Assembly: GCA_025024175.1 (NCBI GenBank)
Contig: QCXZ01000001.1
Span: forward strand, 2,728,001-2,792,000
Source of the DNA: Rhyzopertha dominica
Taxonomy: Eukaryota > Arthropoda > Insecta > Coleoptera > Bostrichidae
Reading direction: 5' to 3'
DNA: 64,000 nucleotides
A program made the position numbers and the translations under genes. The notes below the pieces were generated by a model, which did no database searches, was not told the DNA's origin, and saw only the letters and a list, made by a program, of their open reading frames with translations. Below, piece after piece: positions 1 to 13,133 of this stretch. How positions within the stretch are numbered: the stretch's first letter is position 1; each line of letters starts with the position of its first letter.

Positions 1-247
1 CAATGATTCGTGTAACAGGATCTGAAAGAATGGAAGTTTTGATTATGCTTGCTTTTGGTGGTATACTTCGAACCCGTGAGGAAGTATGTCGTGTTTTTAA
101 TTAAGAATATATTCAGTTGATGAGATCATCATGTCCGCAGTCGGCAGATCAGTTGAAAAGTTCGCGGAAACTGTATCTGTAGATGATTTACCACGATACC
201 CGACCTCAAATACATAAAGCTGGTTGAAGATGGAAAAAAATCATTAA

Positions 248-2847
248 ATGTTAATCCGACAACTTACTTTAAACAATGATTTTACCCGTTCATCAATAAT
301 TGTAAAATTATTTAAAACAGAATATAATGACTATAAAGTTCAACTAATACACGAGTTAAATGATGACGATCCGGATTGGCATCTACAGTTTTGTGAACAG
401 CTTACATTCTGTTGTAACCAGAACCCAATTTCATTTAATTAATGTCGTCCTCGTTAATAGCTGCTGCAAAGAAATTTTTGCTTCAGTTTTTAATTAAAAA
501 AACTAACTTTGATAACTTTGCAAAGTTATACGCATGTAAATAATCAGAGTCAAACATTAATAGATTTAGTATTTACAAATGATGCTACGTGTGAGTTTGT
601 AATGAACCCAGTATAACAGACCATCAGTTGATACATATAACTTTAGGTTGTAACAATAAAAGAAATGCTAGGATGTGCGCTGTGAGACAGAAAGTAGAAG
701 ATCCAATAGTTCTTAGGGGTAAGTTACAATACTTAATATTGATTACGACTATAGGAGTGAAGACCTACATTATAAATGCGAATTTTTCGTAAAAAGTGTT
801 AGAGACATTGTCAAGTCATGCCGAAAATAGAAATAGCTTGTAATGAAAATAAAAAGCGGTTTAACAAAAACGTTTTAGAAGCGATAAAAAAGAGAGATAA
901 TACATATACCAATTATCTAGGCAACAAAATGACTGGGAACTGTACAAAAACAACAGAAATGCAGTGAATATAATTCGTGGTGAACATTTTTAAAAGAAAG
1001 TGTAGATGAATGTAGTAGTAATCCAAAATTAATGTGGAAAGACTCTAATATTAAAACCAAAAAGTGAATTTTACAATAAGCTAACGATAAACAAGAACTA
1101 GCGCAATTATTTAATACATATTTTGTGAAAAATTTGGAGGATATCGTAGTAGGTATTCCAACTGCTACAGATTGCTTTGAAGTAAAAGTAACTTATGAAG
1201 TAAAGTTTGTAAATATTCAGCTATTAGAAATACAAGAATTGCTTAAAATAATATTAAAAATGCCTAATATATCTAGTCCAGATGAAAGCGGTAGTTCAAT
1301 GTACAAAGAGAATTTTGAGGAGTTTGCACCATATCTGATTAATTTGATTAATGCTTCCTTGGAGACGGGAGTTGTACTTGACGTTCTAAAAATCTCAGAA
1401 GTTATACCTATTAGGAAAATAAGTAACACAGGCAAATGTAATGAGTTTAGATCAGTTAATATGTTATCAGCATTAGATAAAATACATTCAATTAATAATT
1501 TTTTTAAGTGAGGATACCGTAATATCGGAATTTCAGCCTGGTTTCAGGGAAAGTCACAGTTGTGAAACTGCTGTTCAGTTTGTGCTGAATGAATGGAGGG
1601 TGGAAGCTTTGTATGGGTAAGATAGTGGCGGTGGTGTCCCTTTTTTTGAGACGGTTGATAGGATGTTGCTTATACAAAAATGGCTTTTACTTGGTTTGAG
1701 AATTATTTGGTTAATAGGCAACAAAGGGTGACATGTGAAGATGTGGTTTCAAGCAATATGTCAATAGATGTTGGTTGGTAGTATATTGGGTCCGTTATTT
1801 TTTGCAATCTGCATTAATGATTTAGGGCAGGCAATTAGAAAGTGTAACTATCATCTATTCGCGGATGATACTGTGTTGTATGTTAGCGGAGAAAATATAG
1901 AGCAGGTAACGGATGATATGAATAGAGATTTGGGACAGCTCAGTAAATGGTTAGTATTCAATAAATTAAGGCTTAATGTTAGAAAAACAAAAGCGATGTT
2001 GTTTGCAAGTAAGAATGTCTGTGATAAATACCTTGAGCTGAAGCGTAAGTTTTTAATTGAAGATGGGGAAATTCAGGTTGTGAGTGAAATAAATACTTAG
2101 GAATAATTATTAACAACAAGTTAAAATTCACGAAACATGTTGAGTACGTATGTAAAAAAAATAGCAAAAAAATGGTGTGTTAAGAAGAGTGGGTATTAAT
2201 TTAACAAAGAAAACAAAAACCACAATTTATAATACAATTGTTAGGCATCATTTCACGTTTGCAAGCTCGGTTCTGTACTTAGCATCTAAAGGGGAAGTAG
2301 AAAGGTTACAGGTTCTTCAGATCAAGGCAATGAGAGTGATACTGAGTTGTGATAGATATACCAGGGTAAATTACTTGTTAAAAACATTAGGCTGGCTTAG
2401 TGTTAGAGATTGTTTTGATTTTCAAACGATGGTCTTCATTCATAAAATCGAACTAGGATTAATGCTAAAATATATAAATAATTTCATAATTAAATTTACA
2501 GACGACCATCAGTACGATACTAGCGGTAAGAATAATTTTTCACTGAGTATAGTTAAATTGTTGAAATAAAATAGGTAGAAATTCAGTATTTCACAAAGGG
2601 GTATTGAATTATAATAATATATGTGCCGCAATTAAGAACCTAAGTCTTACTGGTTAAAAAAAAAACAGTTGAAGGAATAATACTTTACAATGTATTAATG
2701 TGTTTCGAATTTAGTGTTCAGTTAATTATGTATAGTAGACATGTACAGTTAGTATATTGAAAAGTTTGTGTTATTAGTTACAAGTTGTAAGTGTAAGATT
2801 ATTTGTTATTTGGGTAAATAGCAAAGGGTGTATTTATTATTATTATA
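248..2847 (+). mobile_element. Decayed non-LTR retrotransposon (Jockey/CR1-like LINE), EN and RT remnants
   Basis: Seen: reading in shifting frames, the segment gives the end of an apurinic-type endonuclease around 541-650 (SQTLIDLVFTN, then TDHQLIHI). A pre-RT region follows at 1300-1500 (APYLINLINASLETG, then VIPIRK), then a QPGFR motif near 1535. The RT core at 1768-2100 has SILGPLFF, INDL and the catalytic FADDT box near 1860. The RT C-terminal region at 2177-2569 contains LQVLQIKAMRVI. Many frameshifts and stops separate these blocks, so the element is dead. The run of TTA-type triplets at about 2830-2847 looks like the simple 3' tail usual for such elements. Known: this order of EN, RT and tail is that of Jockey/CR1-group LINEs. 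The 5' end probably lies before the window or is truncated; the clade assignment is by motif only. Confidence 0.85.
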
Positions 2848-4185
2848 AAGAGTAAATCTTAAAGTTCCTGCACTCCGTTACGAACTTCAAATATATTGCA
2901 TGATTAAAATATAGTATTTAGCTGCCACTTAATCAACCATGCTTTTTTTACCGGGCGAGTAAAATAATAATTGTGTGGCGTACGCTTTACTTTCACTATA
3001 ACATGAATTTAATTGTTTCTTTGCCAGAGATTTCTTTACATTGTCTTTGTGAATACCACCATCAGCTTTACAATTCACACGAAATGTCTGCTAAATCCTG
3101 ACTGATTGAGTTCTTAGTATAAACATAAAGCATTTAGCTAATTCTGATATAGGTGGAAGCATTAATTCTCCTCACTTAGGCGGTTCTTTCATCCATAGAA
3201 ATATGGTGGGTGTTTTGTGAGTGTTTACCTTCGGCTGTGGGAACGATAATTGAGGCACTTATTCATATGCGTACACACGTGCTCCCAACCCCATTGTTAG
3301 AAGAACGTTCAGTTTCAGCGCCCTTGAGGGGTATGTTTTCTTAAGGTTACCCCTGTTTGCTATATAACTAGCCAGCAACTGTGCGCTTAAAATTACCCCC
3401 ATAGGGGTGCCAATTTAATGATCGTTTTAGACTTTCAACATTTGTAGCAGACATCCCTTGCATCTGCGTTGCACTGCTGCAGGGGGAAATATGTGGCGAT
3501 TGCTTCTAATTGTGAGTCGGTGCATAAAATACAGGAAATGGTAATTTCGTTAATCGTTGGAACAAAATAGAGCTCCGTGGACCGCAACGGGTGCCATTTG
3601 CCGCACATTTATTTTAGTTGGGACCGTAATGGCCCGATATACACAGAGTGTGACCATACAGTTCCGTACACTGTTTCGTGTTTTTGTTCTTGCCTACTAG
3701 AACGTGTAGTTCCAATTTGCGAAGTGATTTTGTAGAATAGTTGTAATTTGGCTGCATGAAGATAATAATTTAGGTATGCTGTATTGTATCGGGCTTCCGT
3801 AAATTGCATTTTGCATAATTGCTATTCATCGCTGACGAACGGTTATCTTCCAGATTTGGTCGCTCATCATCTTGTTTTATCATAATATGCTCTAAACATG
3901 TCTGTGCATTTGTATTGTTGTTAAATCGCCTTGATATAAAACCATAAAATTAAAAAGCAGAATATGCACAAGTGAATGAAAATCAGAAATTCACAAATAA
4001 ATACTTTGAATGCGCAGTCTTACTCCCCGCATCCGAAAAGCGTCTTGTTGTCTGACAGTTTTCAGCACAATTATACTCTATTACTTTCTCAGAACCAGTT
4101 TGATTGTAGCTGATTCTAAGACGTTTTTATTTTTTTATTATTTTTCAGTCAAATACTCGTATATTCCAAAGAAATTATTTCCAGC
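2848..4185. other. Unassigned AT-rich sequence
   Basis: No reading frame longer than about 70 codons and no protein motif recognised on either strand. No inverted or tandem repeat stood out. Confidence 0.5.
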
Positions 4186-4265
4186 TTTGACCTGTAATAG
4201 AACCCGGGACCTTTTGATTGTTAGTTAGATGTGCTAACTAGCGGTTACAGATAGCAATCCTTTTT
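4186..4265 (-). repeat. tRNA-like SINE remnant or tRNA pseudogene
   Basis: On the minus strand there is a B-box-like GGTCCCGGGTTC near 4200-4215, preceded by an arm-like stretch (AGTTA ... TAACT around a 7-nt loop). The T-arm is broken (TATTAC instead of a GGG-type partner) and no canonical anticodon loop (T33) can be drawn. This looks like a tRNA-derived repeat, not a working tRNA. Confidence 0.35.
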
Positions 4266-4699
4266 CTGAAATATATTTGTCCGAAATAATAGAACAGGTA
4301 AATAAATAGCTTTGGCATTTTTAATCTTTTCATAGATTGGACTCTTAAGCTCACTACAAGTTCAAAACTTCAATTATCATTTATTACAGCAGTAGGACAT
4401 AAATATAGCAAACAACATGCGATGCTGGCACTTGAAAAATCTTCTATTGTGTTTTTTGCTTGTTCATATAAATTGTGCTCATGTGTATGTAAGCGGAAAA
4501 ATATTTTTTCATGTGGTGGCGTTTGCGCCTGTTAGAAAGGTGCGTGCTAAACAACGGTGTATGTCAGGCTGCCTGAAGAGCAGGGGCTCCCATTTACATT
4601 GTACAAGTGGGTTGTATTTCCCTTTGCGTTCATTGCTGGAAAAAGAGCTTGAAATCCTGCATGAAAAGCAATTATTATTTGTCACTTCTTAAACCAAAC

Positions 4700-5920
4700 A
4701 ACAAATGTTTTTGAAAAATTCACTGTCACTGTCTGAATCAGAATTTAAATCAATGATCAAACTGTTCACATTGGAGGCAGATACGAGTTTTCAATGTCGA
4801 TAACATATTTTTCACAGTTTACCCACCTTTCAGCACTAATCACTAATCTGCGTCGTTCCTAATAACGTCCACCACATTAGCACTTAAATCAGGACGATAT
4901 TAGTTCAATTGGATTGAGAACGCAGTAGTAAGGAGGCAGTCTCATAACGATGTGTCCTTCTTTCTTCGCGATTTGATCAATCCTGTATTGATCAGGATTA
5001 TTAAGTTTTTAAATTTTATTCCACAAGTCTTTTTGGTGGCCTTGTCAGGTACGTCGATATGATTTCTCGTCATATAATCGATAATGTCCTGTTTTCTAGA
5101 AACTTGACACCGCGGTTTCTTATTCAATTGTTTTGAATGATATTTTGCGTTATCCATTACTATTATCTTGTAAACCAAGTCTCAAACAGTGAAGCATCCA
5201 TGTCCTGATGATAGTCAGCAGAACAATTTTTTATATTACTTGCTGACAAAAGAAGTCCGTTTTAGGCCCATCCATTACTGCCACCCGCGTGTAGAATAAT
5301 ATATTAACTATTTTGTCGCGAGAAGGGGTGTATTGGACAGCAATTTATTATACCATCAGTACGACATTTTTTTAAAGGAATTCATCCATATTTTGTCGGG
5401 ATAAACTATGTTGCGCCCTTCATCTCGATATTGCTTTATCTGAATCACGTATTCGCATCTCAATTTGTTCAAACGCCTAAATGTTTTGTCACAATTTTCA
5501 ATATCATGTCATGAATCATTTTAATTTTCGTTTTAATGAAGCTACACCATATTTTCCTTATACATATCGGATGTAATCTGTACCCAAACTTTCACTGAAT
5601 TTCGTGAACTTTTTTTCTCTCGAAACTATCTTTTTAATAATCTTTTGAATGGATGTATAAGGTAATTTTGTTAAATCAGTTTTGGCGTTAACCGAATTAA
5701 AACATACCACCTTGATCAAACTTTGATACACTTTCATTACTATTTCTTGAGCGTCTGGATGCAAATAACGCCTTTTTTTCTTTGACGGTAGTTCTTCGTT
5801 TTCGTTTGTTTCGTCTGCCTGTTGCGGCTCGTGGGAGGGCCACCTTCTTCTTCTGCCTACTTCCATGGACGAAACATGTTGAAGAAACATGTCGAATTAG
5901 CACAACTCTCACGTAAGACG
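4700..5920 (-). pseudogene. Degenerate Tc1/mariner-superfamily transposase, wide-spaced (Sailor-like) group
   Basis: Seen: this minus-strand segment is a decayed relative of the transposase at 17612-16397. The N-terminal block (5890-5560) shows KKRRYLHPDAQEIVMKVYQSL against KRNRRYLTQDAKEIIKNVYNFL in the other copy. The second catalytic-Asp block at 5160-5120 reads IVMDNAKYHSK, followed by KQDIIDYM. The C-terminal end near 4750-4830 keeps an acidic Asp/Ser tail. Frameshifts and stops lie between the blocks. Known: such DDE transposases are cut-and-paste enzymes. Terminal repeats were not found by eye. The copy predates the better preserved one, judging by decay. Confidence 0.8.
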
Positions 5921-7419
5921 ATCGGTTGTCAACTAAATAAATTTTGTTTCTAATTGCTCTACTTGCTACCTGCTATGCATTTTATTTAGAAAAGAAGGGA
6001 AATGGCCACGATAATCCAGTATTAAACTGTTAAGTTATTACGTTTCCCTGGACATTATTTCGAAACTCAACTATCCCCAATTTTAGAAACAATGGATTAT
6101 TTTTGCAGTGACGGTCGAACTTGAATACGCCCCTTTATTTTACCGAGGTTAAGTGTGACAAACAAGTACATATACAGGTAAAAAAGCAAACATGCCCACG
6201 CGAATATCATGTAAATTCATATCTAAAGCGGCTGTAAATGAAGGTACATTTTCGTTTTCTAAGTAGGATGATAATTTCAATACGGCACTAGAACGGTTTG
6301 AGGGAGAAGAAAAGCAGTGTAAATTTTTGGTCACGGCATGGGACCGCCGTAACCCCATTTTGAAGAAATTGATTTCTACATAAAGGGACCCATCATATAG
6401 CGTTATTCCAGTGGGAAAACTTTACAAGGGGCAACATTATATAATATAGTTTACATTCGAATCACTGACTGGACATTTTGGCATTTCAATATGAAATATT
6501 TTTTGGTGTTGCCGGTCGATGAGTGAAGAAACGAACCAACTCCAAAATGTTCTTGTAATAAACTGTGCAAAATACAAACGACGTTTTTTCCAGTTTCTCG
6601 CAATTTGCAGTTTCGTGGAGTTAGCTCCTTTTAATAGTCCGAATTCATCAACCAATTATAGTAGGTTGTGCTAACTTAGATTACTAAACAAATACACCAC
6701 CTAGTGAACAATAGTTCTTTCATGTTACAATGTAAGGACATGAAGTCTCAAATTTACCAAAAATAATTATTCCCAACCCTATAGTGATATATCTTCTCAT
6801 TGATTGTAAGTAAAGTACATGTTGGTATTTAAGAAAAAAACAATAACATAAAAACTATAGATTCAGATTGTAACATTTGATATGAAGCTTAAATATGTAT
6901 AATCTTTACACTATCACTATCACATACATCTATCCCGTGTCCTACTGTAAGGCGACATTTTTTCCCTTGTTTAATTCTATTCTAATAAGTAGATTTACTT
7001 TTATTAATATCCATTTTATTTTATTTTCGTTATTGATTTATACCCATATTGACTTAAAGTTCGATTATAAGATTATTTTGACTTTATGTTTATTAAGTCG
7101 AGAATGAACCGACAGTTCAGATGAGTTATGTTTTGTTTACAAGAAAGAAACCTCTGGGCGAGACCCTTTTCGGAGCAGCGCGACATTAGTATGAGTAGGG
7201 TGCTGGAATGTGTTAGTTGGTTAATTCTTAGAGATGATTGTTTCCTTTGTTTTGTGGCTGAACCAGAGTTGATGGACAATTGGAGTATTACCGGATTAAA
7301 AGTACTAAAGTCGTGAGTACTGAAATGTATTTTGATTGTTGTCTCTTTGAGAGATTCAAAGGGTAGCATTTTTGTTGTTGAAAGTCCTGACGTCAGGTTT
7401 TTATGTTGCTACCAAACTG
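5921..7419. other. Unassigned sequence, possible retroelement debris
   Basis: No coding region supported. Around 6655-6430 on the minus strand a short reading contains an FWSWFVSSL stretch that loosely recalls the end of LTR-retroelement polyproteins, but it is too short and weak to call. Confidence 0.4.
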
Positions 7420-7830
7420 GGACAGTTTTTGGGATTGTTGTATGATTCTGGTATCTGGGTGCCCTGCCAGCAACGGGGGAACCGATGGTATTTGGTATAC
7501 CGTCGGTCCAGTTAATGTCCGATACGCAAATCGACAACTGGTGTGCCTGGGGTTAAGGATAACCCCTTGACGCATCGCAGTGTATGACCCTCGATGTTGA
7601 TCTCAGAATGGGCACTTCTGAGGAGACCTTGTGATGGTCAGAAACTCACATGCATGCGCTATCGCTTGCCGATGCGGCTGCTTGGTAGAATAGTTAGTAG
7701 TAGTTGAAAACTATTGTTTTTATTTAATAACCTAGGAAATTAGGCCAAAGGTTGAAATAAGAAGAGGGGGGCCCAGGCGAGAAGACACTCTGTGACTAGC
7801 CTGGGGGCATCGTTGTCCCCCGGTAAGTTA
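7420..7830. repeat. GC-richer structured segment, possibly a LINE/SINE 5' part
   Basis: This patch is markedly richer in G and C than its surroundings. Near the right edge, CCCAGGC (7772-7778) pairs with GCCTGGG (7799-7805). GGGGG (7803-7807) can pair instead with CCCCC (7817-7821), so the two stems compete. A GGTAAGT donor-like sequence follows directly. No protein is recognised. The composition and structure suggest the 5' part of a retroelement or a structured repeat; the family is unknown. Confidence 0.35.
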
Positions 7831-10800
7831 TCTAAATTTGGTTGTGCAATTCAGTACAGTAAAAGAATGTTCTGTTTGTTTCCGGTGTTTACTGAGTGAA
7901 CGAATACTCCATTTGGTCCATAAAAAGCCACTGATTGATTAATTTCTGGATGTCATGAACGAGGTGGAGGGAGTGTATTGGATTACTTTGTTTTGGTATG
8001 TTGTTTACTGGTATTCTTATGCAAATACGTCCCATGTTTATTTAATTAACAGCAATTAATTATTTATTAATCAATGAACATTTATTTCCCCCCTTACACT
8101 ACTGATAACACTCTTGCGTAAAGCTTCCTGTTTTTGATCCCTAGAGATGTTGATCCTACATACTTACCTATTAATTGTCACAATCAGTGCAACATAAGCT
8201 ACAATTGACGTTGGATTTATTTGCCAAAGAGATCATGAACTGTGATCCAACATATGCCAGTTTTCTCGATGCATATTGCAATCTTTATGTTTTCTCATTG
8301 TAAAAAGGCATTGCAAAGTGTAAAAACATGTGCTGCATAAATATTAATTGCAGTATAAGTTGCTTATGAGCTTATTAAATTGCAATATGGTATGTGACTT
8401 ATCCTGAGGCTGTGTCAAACTTGCTTCATGTAACCATCCGCCATTGGTTCAGTTTTCGATTTATTTCATTTTAAAAACGATTACCTTGAATGATAAGGCA
8501 ATGCTTCAGGTATACAAGTCTGATACTACATAATCAATATGGAACACGCTCATTTCTTTATCTTATATCACATTAAAAAAGGAACTAAAGTTTTTACTTG
8601 AAAATATTCTGTCACAATCATACCTCGAATTGACTGCTGCTTCAGAAGGATATGTCTAAGAATTAAGCGAAGTAGATAAAATTAAAACGGTACTTACGTT
8701 TCAAAGAGACAGTTGTTGTCCTTCAAAAATACATTTTAATCATAGATAAACATTTGAATCCATTTTTAAGGAACTTAGCTAAAGGAAAAGTGAGCAAGTA
8801 ATAACTAATCATATTTTCATTATTATTTTATTATGTATAAATGATACCCAAGCAATACACAATGTTTCTTTTAATAATATAATAATATGGCAAATAGGGA
8901 TTTATTCATAACATTACTTCTTTTTACTTTCTTATTGCACCTACCTTTAAACTAAACAATGACAGTTTCAACTTAACATAATCAAAACTTAAGTATTAGG
9001 AACATTTTTATTACAAAAACACATATGTTTAACCATAAAAATTCAAAATAAAAATAATATAAAACATTTAGGGTTTTAAGTACAACGCTCGTCTTTTCAA
9101 TGATAACAAATTCAAAGAAATGCAAATAAATGATGATCAACCACTGTTTTTAGGTATCAGTAACCTATTTCCATACACATACACCTACTGTCTGATTTAT
9201 CATAGTAATATAGTGTATATACGATTCTGCCGTTTAGCAAAACTATATTTATATCGGTGTTAACGGTTCACTACGCTATATAAAAGTTACAAGTTATTTT
9301 GTAATGTATTTTACCTCTCGTACAAGGGAGTTAGGTTAGGAACTCTGTTCAGCTTATTGCCGCCAAAATAATCTGACGACAAGGCTGTTGCAATTACTTG
9401 AAGGCACCCAGTCCCCCAACAATATAAATTTACCCTTTTTTGGACAGTTTCTTTTAAAGAATTTTAAGTATGCCTGAAAACTAGCCGAATGCAATTTGGA
9501 ATATCAATATTTACAAAACACTGACGTAACTAATGAGAAGCAATCGTTGAGGAACCGCAGAAAATTAGGAACCATTAATCCGGTTAATTATTTGCATTTC
9601 TTAAGTGACTGCTGTAGTCAACTAGTTGTAGAAGTGGATTAAACACTTTACAAGATTTGTGAAATTCTGCAAAGTGTTCGTCTTGTCGTAGTCCATAGAA
9701 TGTTGAGAGGAATATGAGTATTTTCAGAAAACTACCATCAAAAAAAATAATGAGTTTAAATTAATGTTCCTCTGCACATTCCAAATACCAATAACTGCAT
9801 TATGGCACTGCATAAATTTTAGTAAGCTCGCCATATGAAGTCTTGTCACAACACAAACAAAATACCTATAAAACTGTACAAGCTGAAAATTAAAAATATT
9901 TTTTTGATATTTCGTTTTTAAGTACAAAAAATACCAGTATGTATTACTGTAGAGAGATCTGCAACAACGTCTGTATAATCTGGCAATAAACAAGAAACTG
10001 CAAAAATGAGGTAGCTGATCCGGGGAAAAACAACAATATCAAAATAATACTAAGATCACAATAATAGTAAATAAGTTTTCCAAGCCCTGAAATTGCCTCA
10101 CATTATTTTGTGTCTTAAAAATAATTGTCATGTTTGCGCATTAAGAAAAAGACAAAACTAACATTAAAATTTATGTACATTACTGCCCATTCTTGAGTCT
10201 TATTATAAAGGGGATCACTTTAATACAAATGAAACCTTACGGAAAACATAACATGTTAACAAGAAATATATGAAATATATACAATAATAATTTCACGAGA
10301 AATGGAAAATATGAAACAAGCACCATTAAAGTATGTATTTTGTTCCTCCACAAAGCTAAGGAAAATTCAGCTATGCAGTTAAGTTGGAAGGAACATTGAC
10401 AAGCTCGTATTTAAGCTTTGTTATTAAATTATCCGTCAACATAAATATATTCACTGGTTTTCAAATATCAGATAATTCAAGAACAATGCATCTCTATCAG
10501 GTGCTTACTGAATTTCTAGTAGTATACATTTAATTATTTTTTCTTGTTCAACAAAGTTTTTATAAGCTAATCTTATTCAATAAATAACAACGACCTCTAT
10601 GTTCGAGTTCTATCGCTATATTAATGCCTAAAGATCTAACTTTATCTTTGTGTCTCAAAAAAAAACGTAAGCAATGACAACTTCCTATTCAACATTTAAC
10701 AATGGTACAATCTGGGAAACAACTATCACTACAGAGAGCATCGCGACGTTACATTTATAGCGACAAGCTTGAGGTGTAAAGTAAGTACTCGAGAAGAATA

Positions 10801-11548
10801 AGAACATAAAATAAAACCACACAACCCCATCCAATTGTCACATTTGGAGAGGTGTGTGATGTACGATTAAACCGAGTATAATACAACTTTAAGTACGTAA
10901 ACCTCGACGATTTTTGTGGCAGCAAGATGCCCAGGAAGATGGCAACTGGAAGGCCTAATCACTAATTAAAAGCATTTATATTCACTAAAACTAATGACTG
11001 ATGATGATGATAATAAAAATGACTTGAGTGTTTTCCTTATTAGTATGACTTTGTGATTACCTGCTTCAATTAACTGTTACCTGATTCGATATCACTATCT
11101 TGATGCAAATTAATGACTAATATGAGTGTGATTTGTTTACCTCTGCAAATGTCTGAGTTTTATCCCTGAACGAAGTTAAACAGAAATGGTTAATTTTGTA
11201 CTTGATTTTGATAAAATATGATTTTAAGTACCTGAGTAGACACTTATGATATTTGAACTTCCAGAATTATTATGAATTGTCATAGGCAGCGTTTAAGTCT
11301 CTACATAGCTACACGAGTTGTTTGTTGTAAGACAATGTACCAATGTTTTATTCATTATTGAAAAAAAAAACAGGATTAATATTTTGACATGATTTGGCAC
11401 GTATCTGGAAATACTTGGAAGATCATCAGTGTACTGTTTACTGATCAGGCTGTGGTACATTGCCAAGGCAGTAGTGTGGAAGTCGACTACATTTTGTAAA
11501 ATGTGAAGACCGTTTCTGGAAGTCTTGGTACATAATGATTGTATAATC
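7831..11548. other. AT-rich non-coding sequence downstream of abrupt
   Basis: No supported coding region or repeat. Part of this may belong to a long abrupt 3' untranslated region, because abrupt is read leftwards and ends at 12416; transcript ends cannot be set from the sequence. Confidence 0.4.
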
Positions 11549-11554
11549 TTTATT
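11549..11554 (-). terminator. Candidate polyadenylation signal for abrupt main transcript
   Basis: AATAAA on the minus strand, about 860 bases after the abrupt stop codon at 12416. Similar hexamers occur often in AT-rich DNA (another lies near 11350), so this is only a candidate. Confidence 0.25.
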
Positions 11555-12415
11555 AATAAATTGCTTATATCTGGAAGCATCTGAAAAAATATGGAAGCAT
11601 ATATAAAAAAATAATGAAAACCTTAATAATATACCGGCTGCATATATTAAAATTTACGTAGAAAAATATTATTGTAAAGGCAAAAACGTTTTTGTACCAT
11701 TTTCACCTGAATAGAAAATTTTTGTATACTCTCCATTTTTGTTAACATAAATGTGATACGCTACAACATCCACCATGCCTATTATAAAATACCTTGTAGG
11801 TAATTGCCGAACGATTCTCTGCATTAACTATTTGAATATGCGCCGCCATTTGGATGAAAGTACTAACCTGCACACAAATTTCTATTCACGGTATTAGTGT
11901 ATTAACAACAAAGCTGGCCCATATCAGCACTCTATTAGTATGTGCATGTAACAGATTTTTCTACATTACCTTCAATTCTGACATAGCTAAGCCATGATTT
12001 TAGAAATCCGAAAAGTAAAATGGGATAGCATGCTCCAAAATAAGAACTTATATTTCCAGCACATCTCTAATCTAGTACACGTTAACTACTATCTGCAAAC
12101 ACCATTTCCGTTATTTCTTATACTGCAACCAATTCTCTATTTCTAAAATCCGTATACATTATGAAAACCCTTATTTATCTTGCAACTATATCTATTTATA
12201 CGTTCTGAATTTACTGAGGTAGACGGATGGAATTTTTAAGGTTTCTCTCTTCTATAAAGGAAATGCAATATCTTTTTTGAGGTAGATGGATGGAATTAAA
12301 ATGAGTATTATTAGAAATATATTATATGGCAAGTGTAACGGCTACTGAGATTCACTTCAACTGGCAAATTCTAAAATCTAAACGCAACGTTACTCGTGTT
12401 ATCCAATACATACAA

Positions 12416-13133
12416 CTAATCCCCAGCCTTTACAGCGTCAGGTTCTACTTCGTCCTCACTGTACTCCTCCTCTTCTCCCCCCGAGGATTCAGCCTCTTCA
12501 TTTGCCTTGTCTCTTTCATGATTGACCATTTCGGAATCTCCCCTTCTTATTTCCTCCGAACGCTTCATCATAAGATCATTCGCGACCCCCATCTGCTGCT
12601 GCATCTTCTCCAGGAAGTGCTGCTGCGAAGCCTTGTCCAGCCCCATGGCGTTCAACTGCGCCAACTTAGCCGCGTGGACCGCAGCAGCCGCCTGCTCTGA
12701 GGACATCATCCCCATGCCCAGGCTGTTCTCCGTGATGAACTGCAAGTACGTGTCGAGTATTGCCGAACCGGTGGTGTTTCCCGACGAAACGGGCGGCGCC
12801 GGGTAAGGTTCCTTCGACAGGTTGTGCGCCATGGAGTCTATACTCTTCGCGGCGACGACCTGCCCGGAGGAATTCAGTTTGTTCATCTTCAGAGACGCGT
12901 TGTGGTGGTTCAATGGAGGAGACATCGCCAGGTCCAGCCCGGAGTAACGGTGGTGGGACATGGTGAGGTCTTCGGGGTCGTTGTCGCCGCATATCGAGCT
13001 GCCAGCTTCGGACGGTGCACCAGAGTATACGCTCTTGGCGTCGAGCTTCACGTCGGATCGTCGAGGACCCGTCGGGGAGGCGCGGGCTCTCAGTTCTGCT
13101 GGGCTGATTTTCACGCCAGCTTTTGCCAGTAAT
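12416..13133 (-). CDS. ab: abrupt exon 7: C-terminal tail and stop
   Basis: The acceptor (TTTCAG, ending at 13134) puts one base onto the AG left by exon 6, making an Arg codon. The reading then runs LLAKAGVKISPAELRARASPTG, as in Drosophila Abrupt, down to TAG at 12418-12416. The 238 full residues hold DPEDLTM, an LDTYLQFITENSLGMG motif, the SEQAAAAVHAAKLAQLNAMG segment (Ala-rich, likely helical), and a very acidic end (SSGGEEEEYSEDEVEPD). These blocks are shared with the fly protein and are separated by less conserved stretches. The tail carries no further zinc finger. The region is GC-richer than its AT-rich surroundings, as expected for coding sequence. Confidence 0.95.

Noticed and set aside
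4186..4265. Functional tRNA gene
   Set aside because: T-arm and anticodon loop are not canonical; kept only as a tRNA-like repeat.
6149..6655. Possible LTR-retroelement polyprotein end on the minus strand
   Set aside because: Only an FW-containing stretch of a few residues fits; no integrase, RT or long terminal repeats seen.
12326..12966. Several plus-strand frames opposite abrupt exon 7
   Set aside because: Antisense shadows of the coding exon, with no motif.
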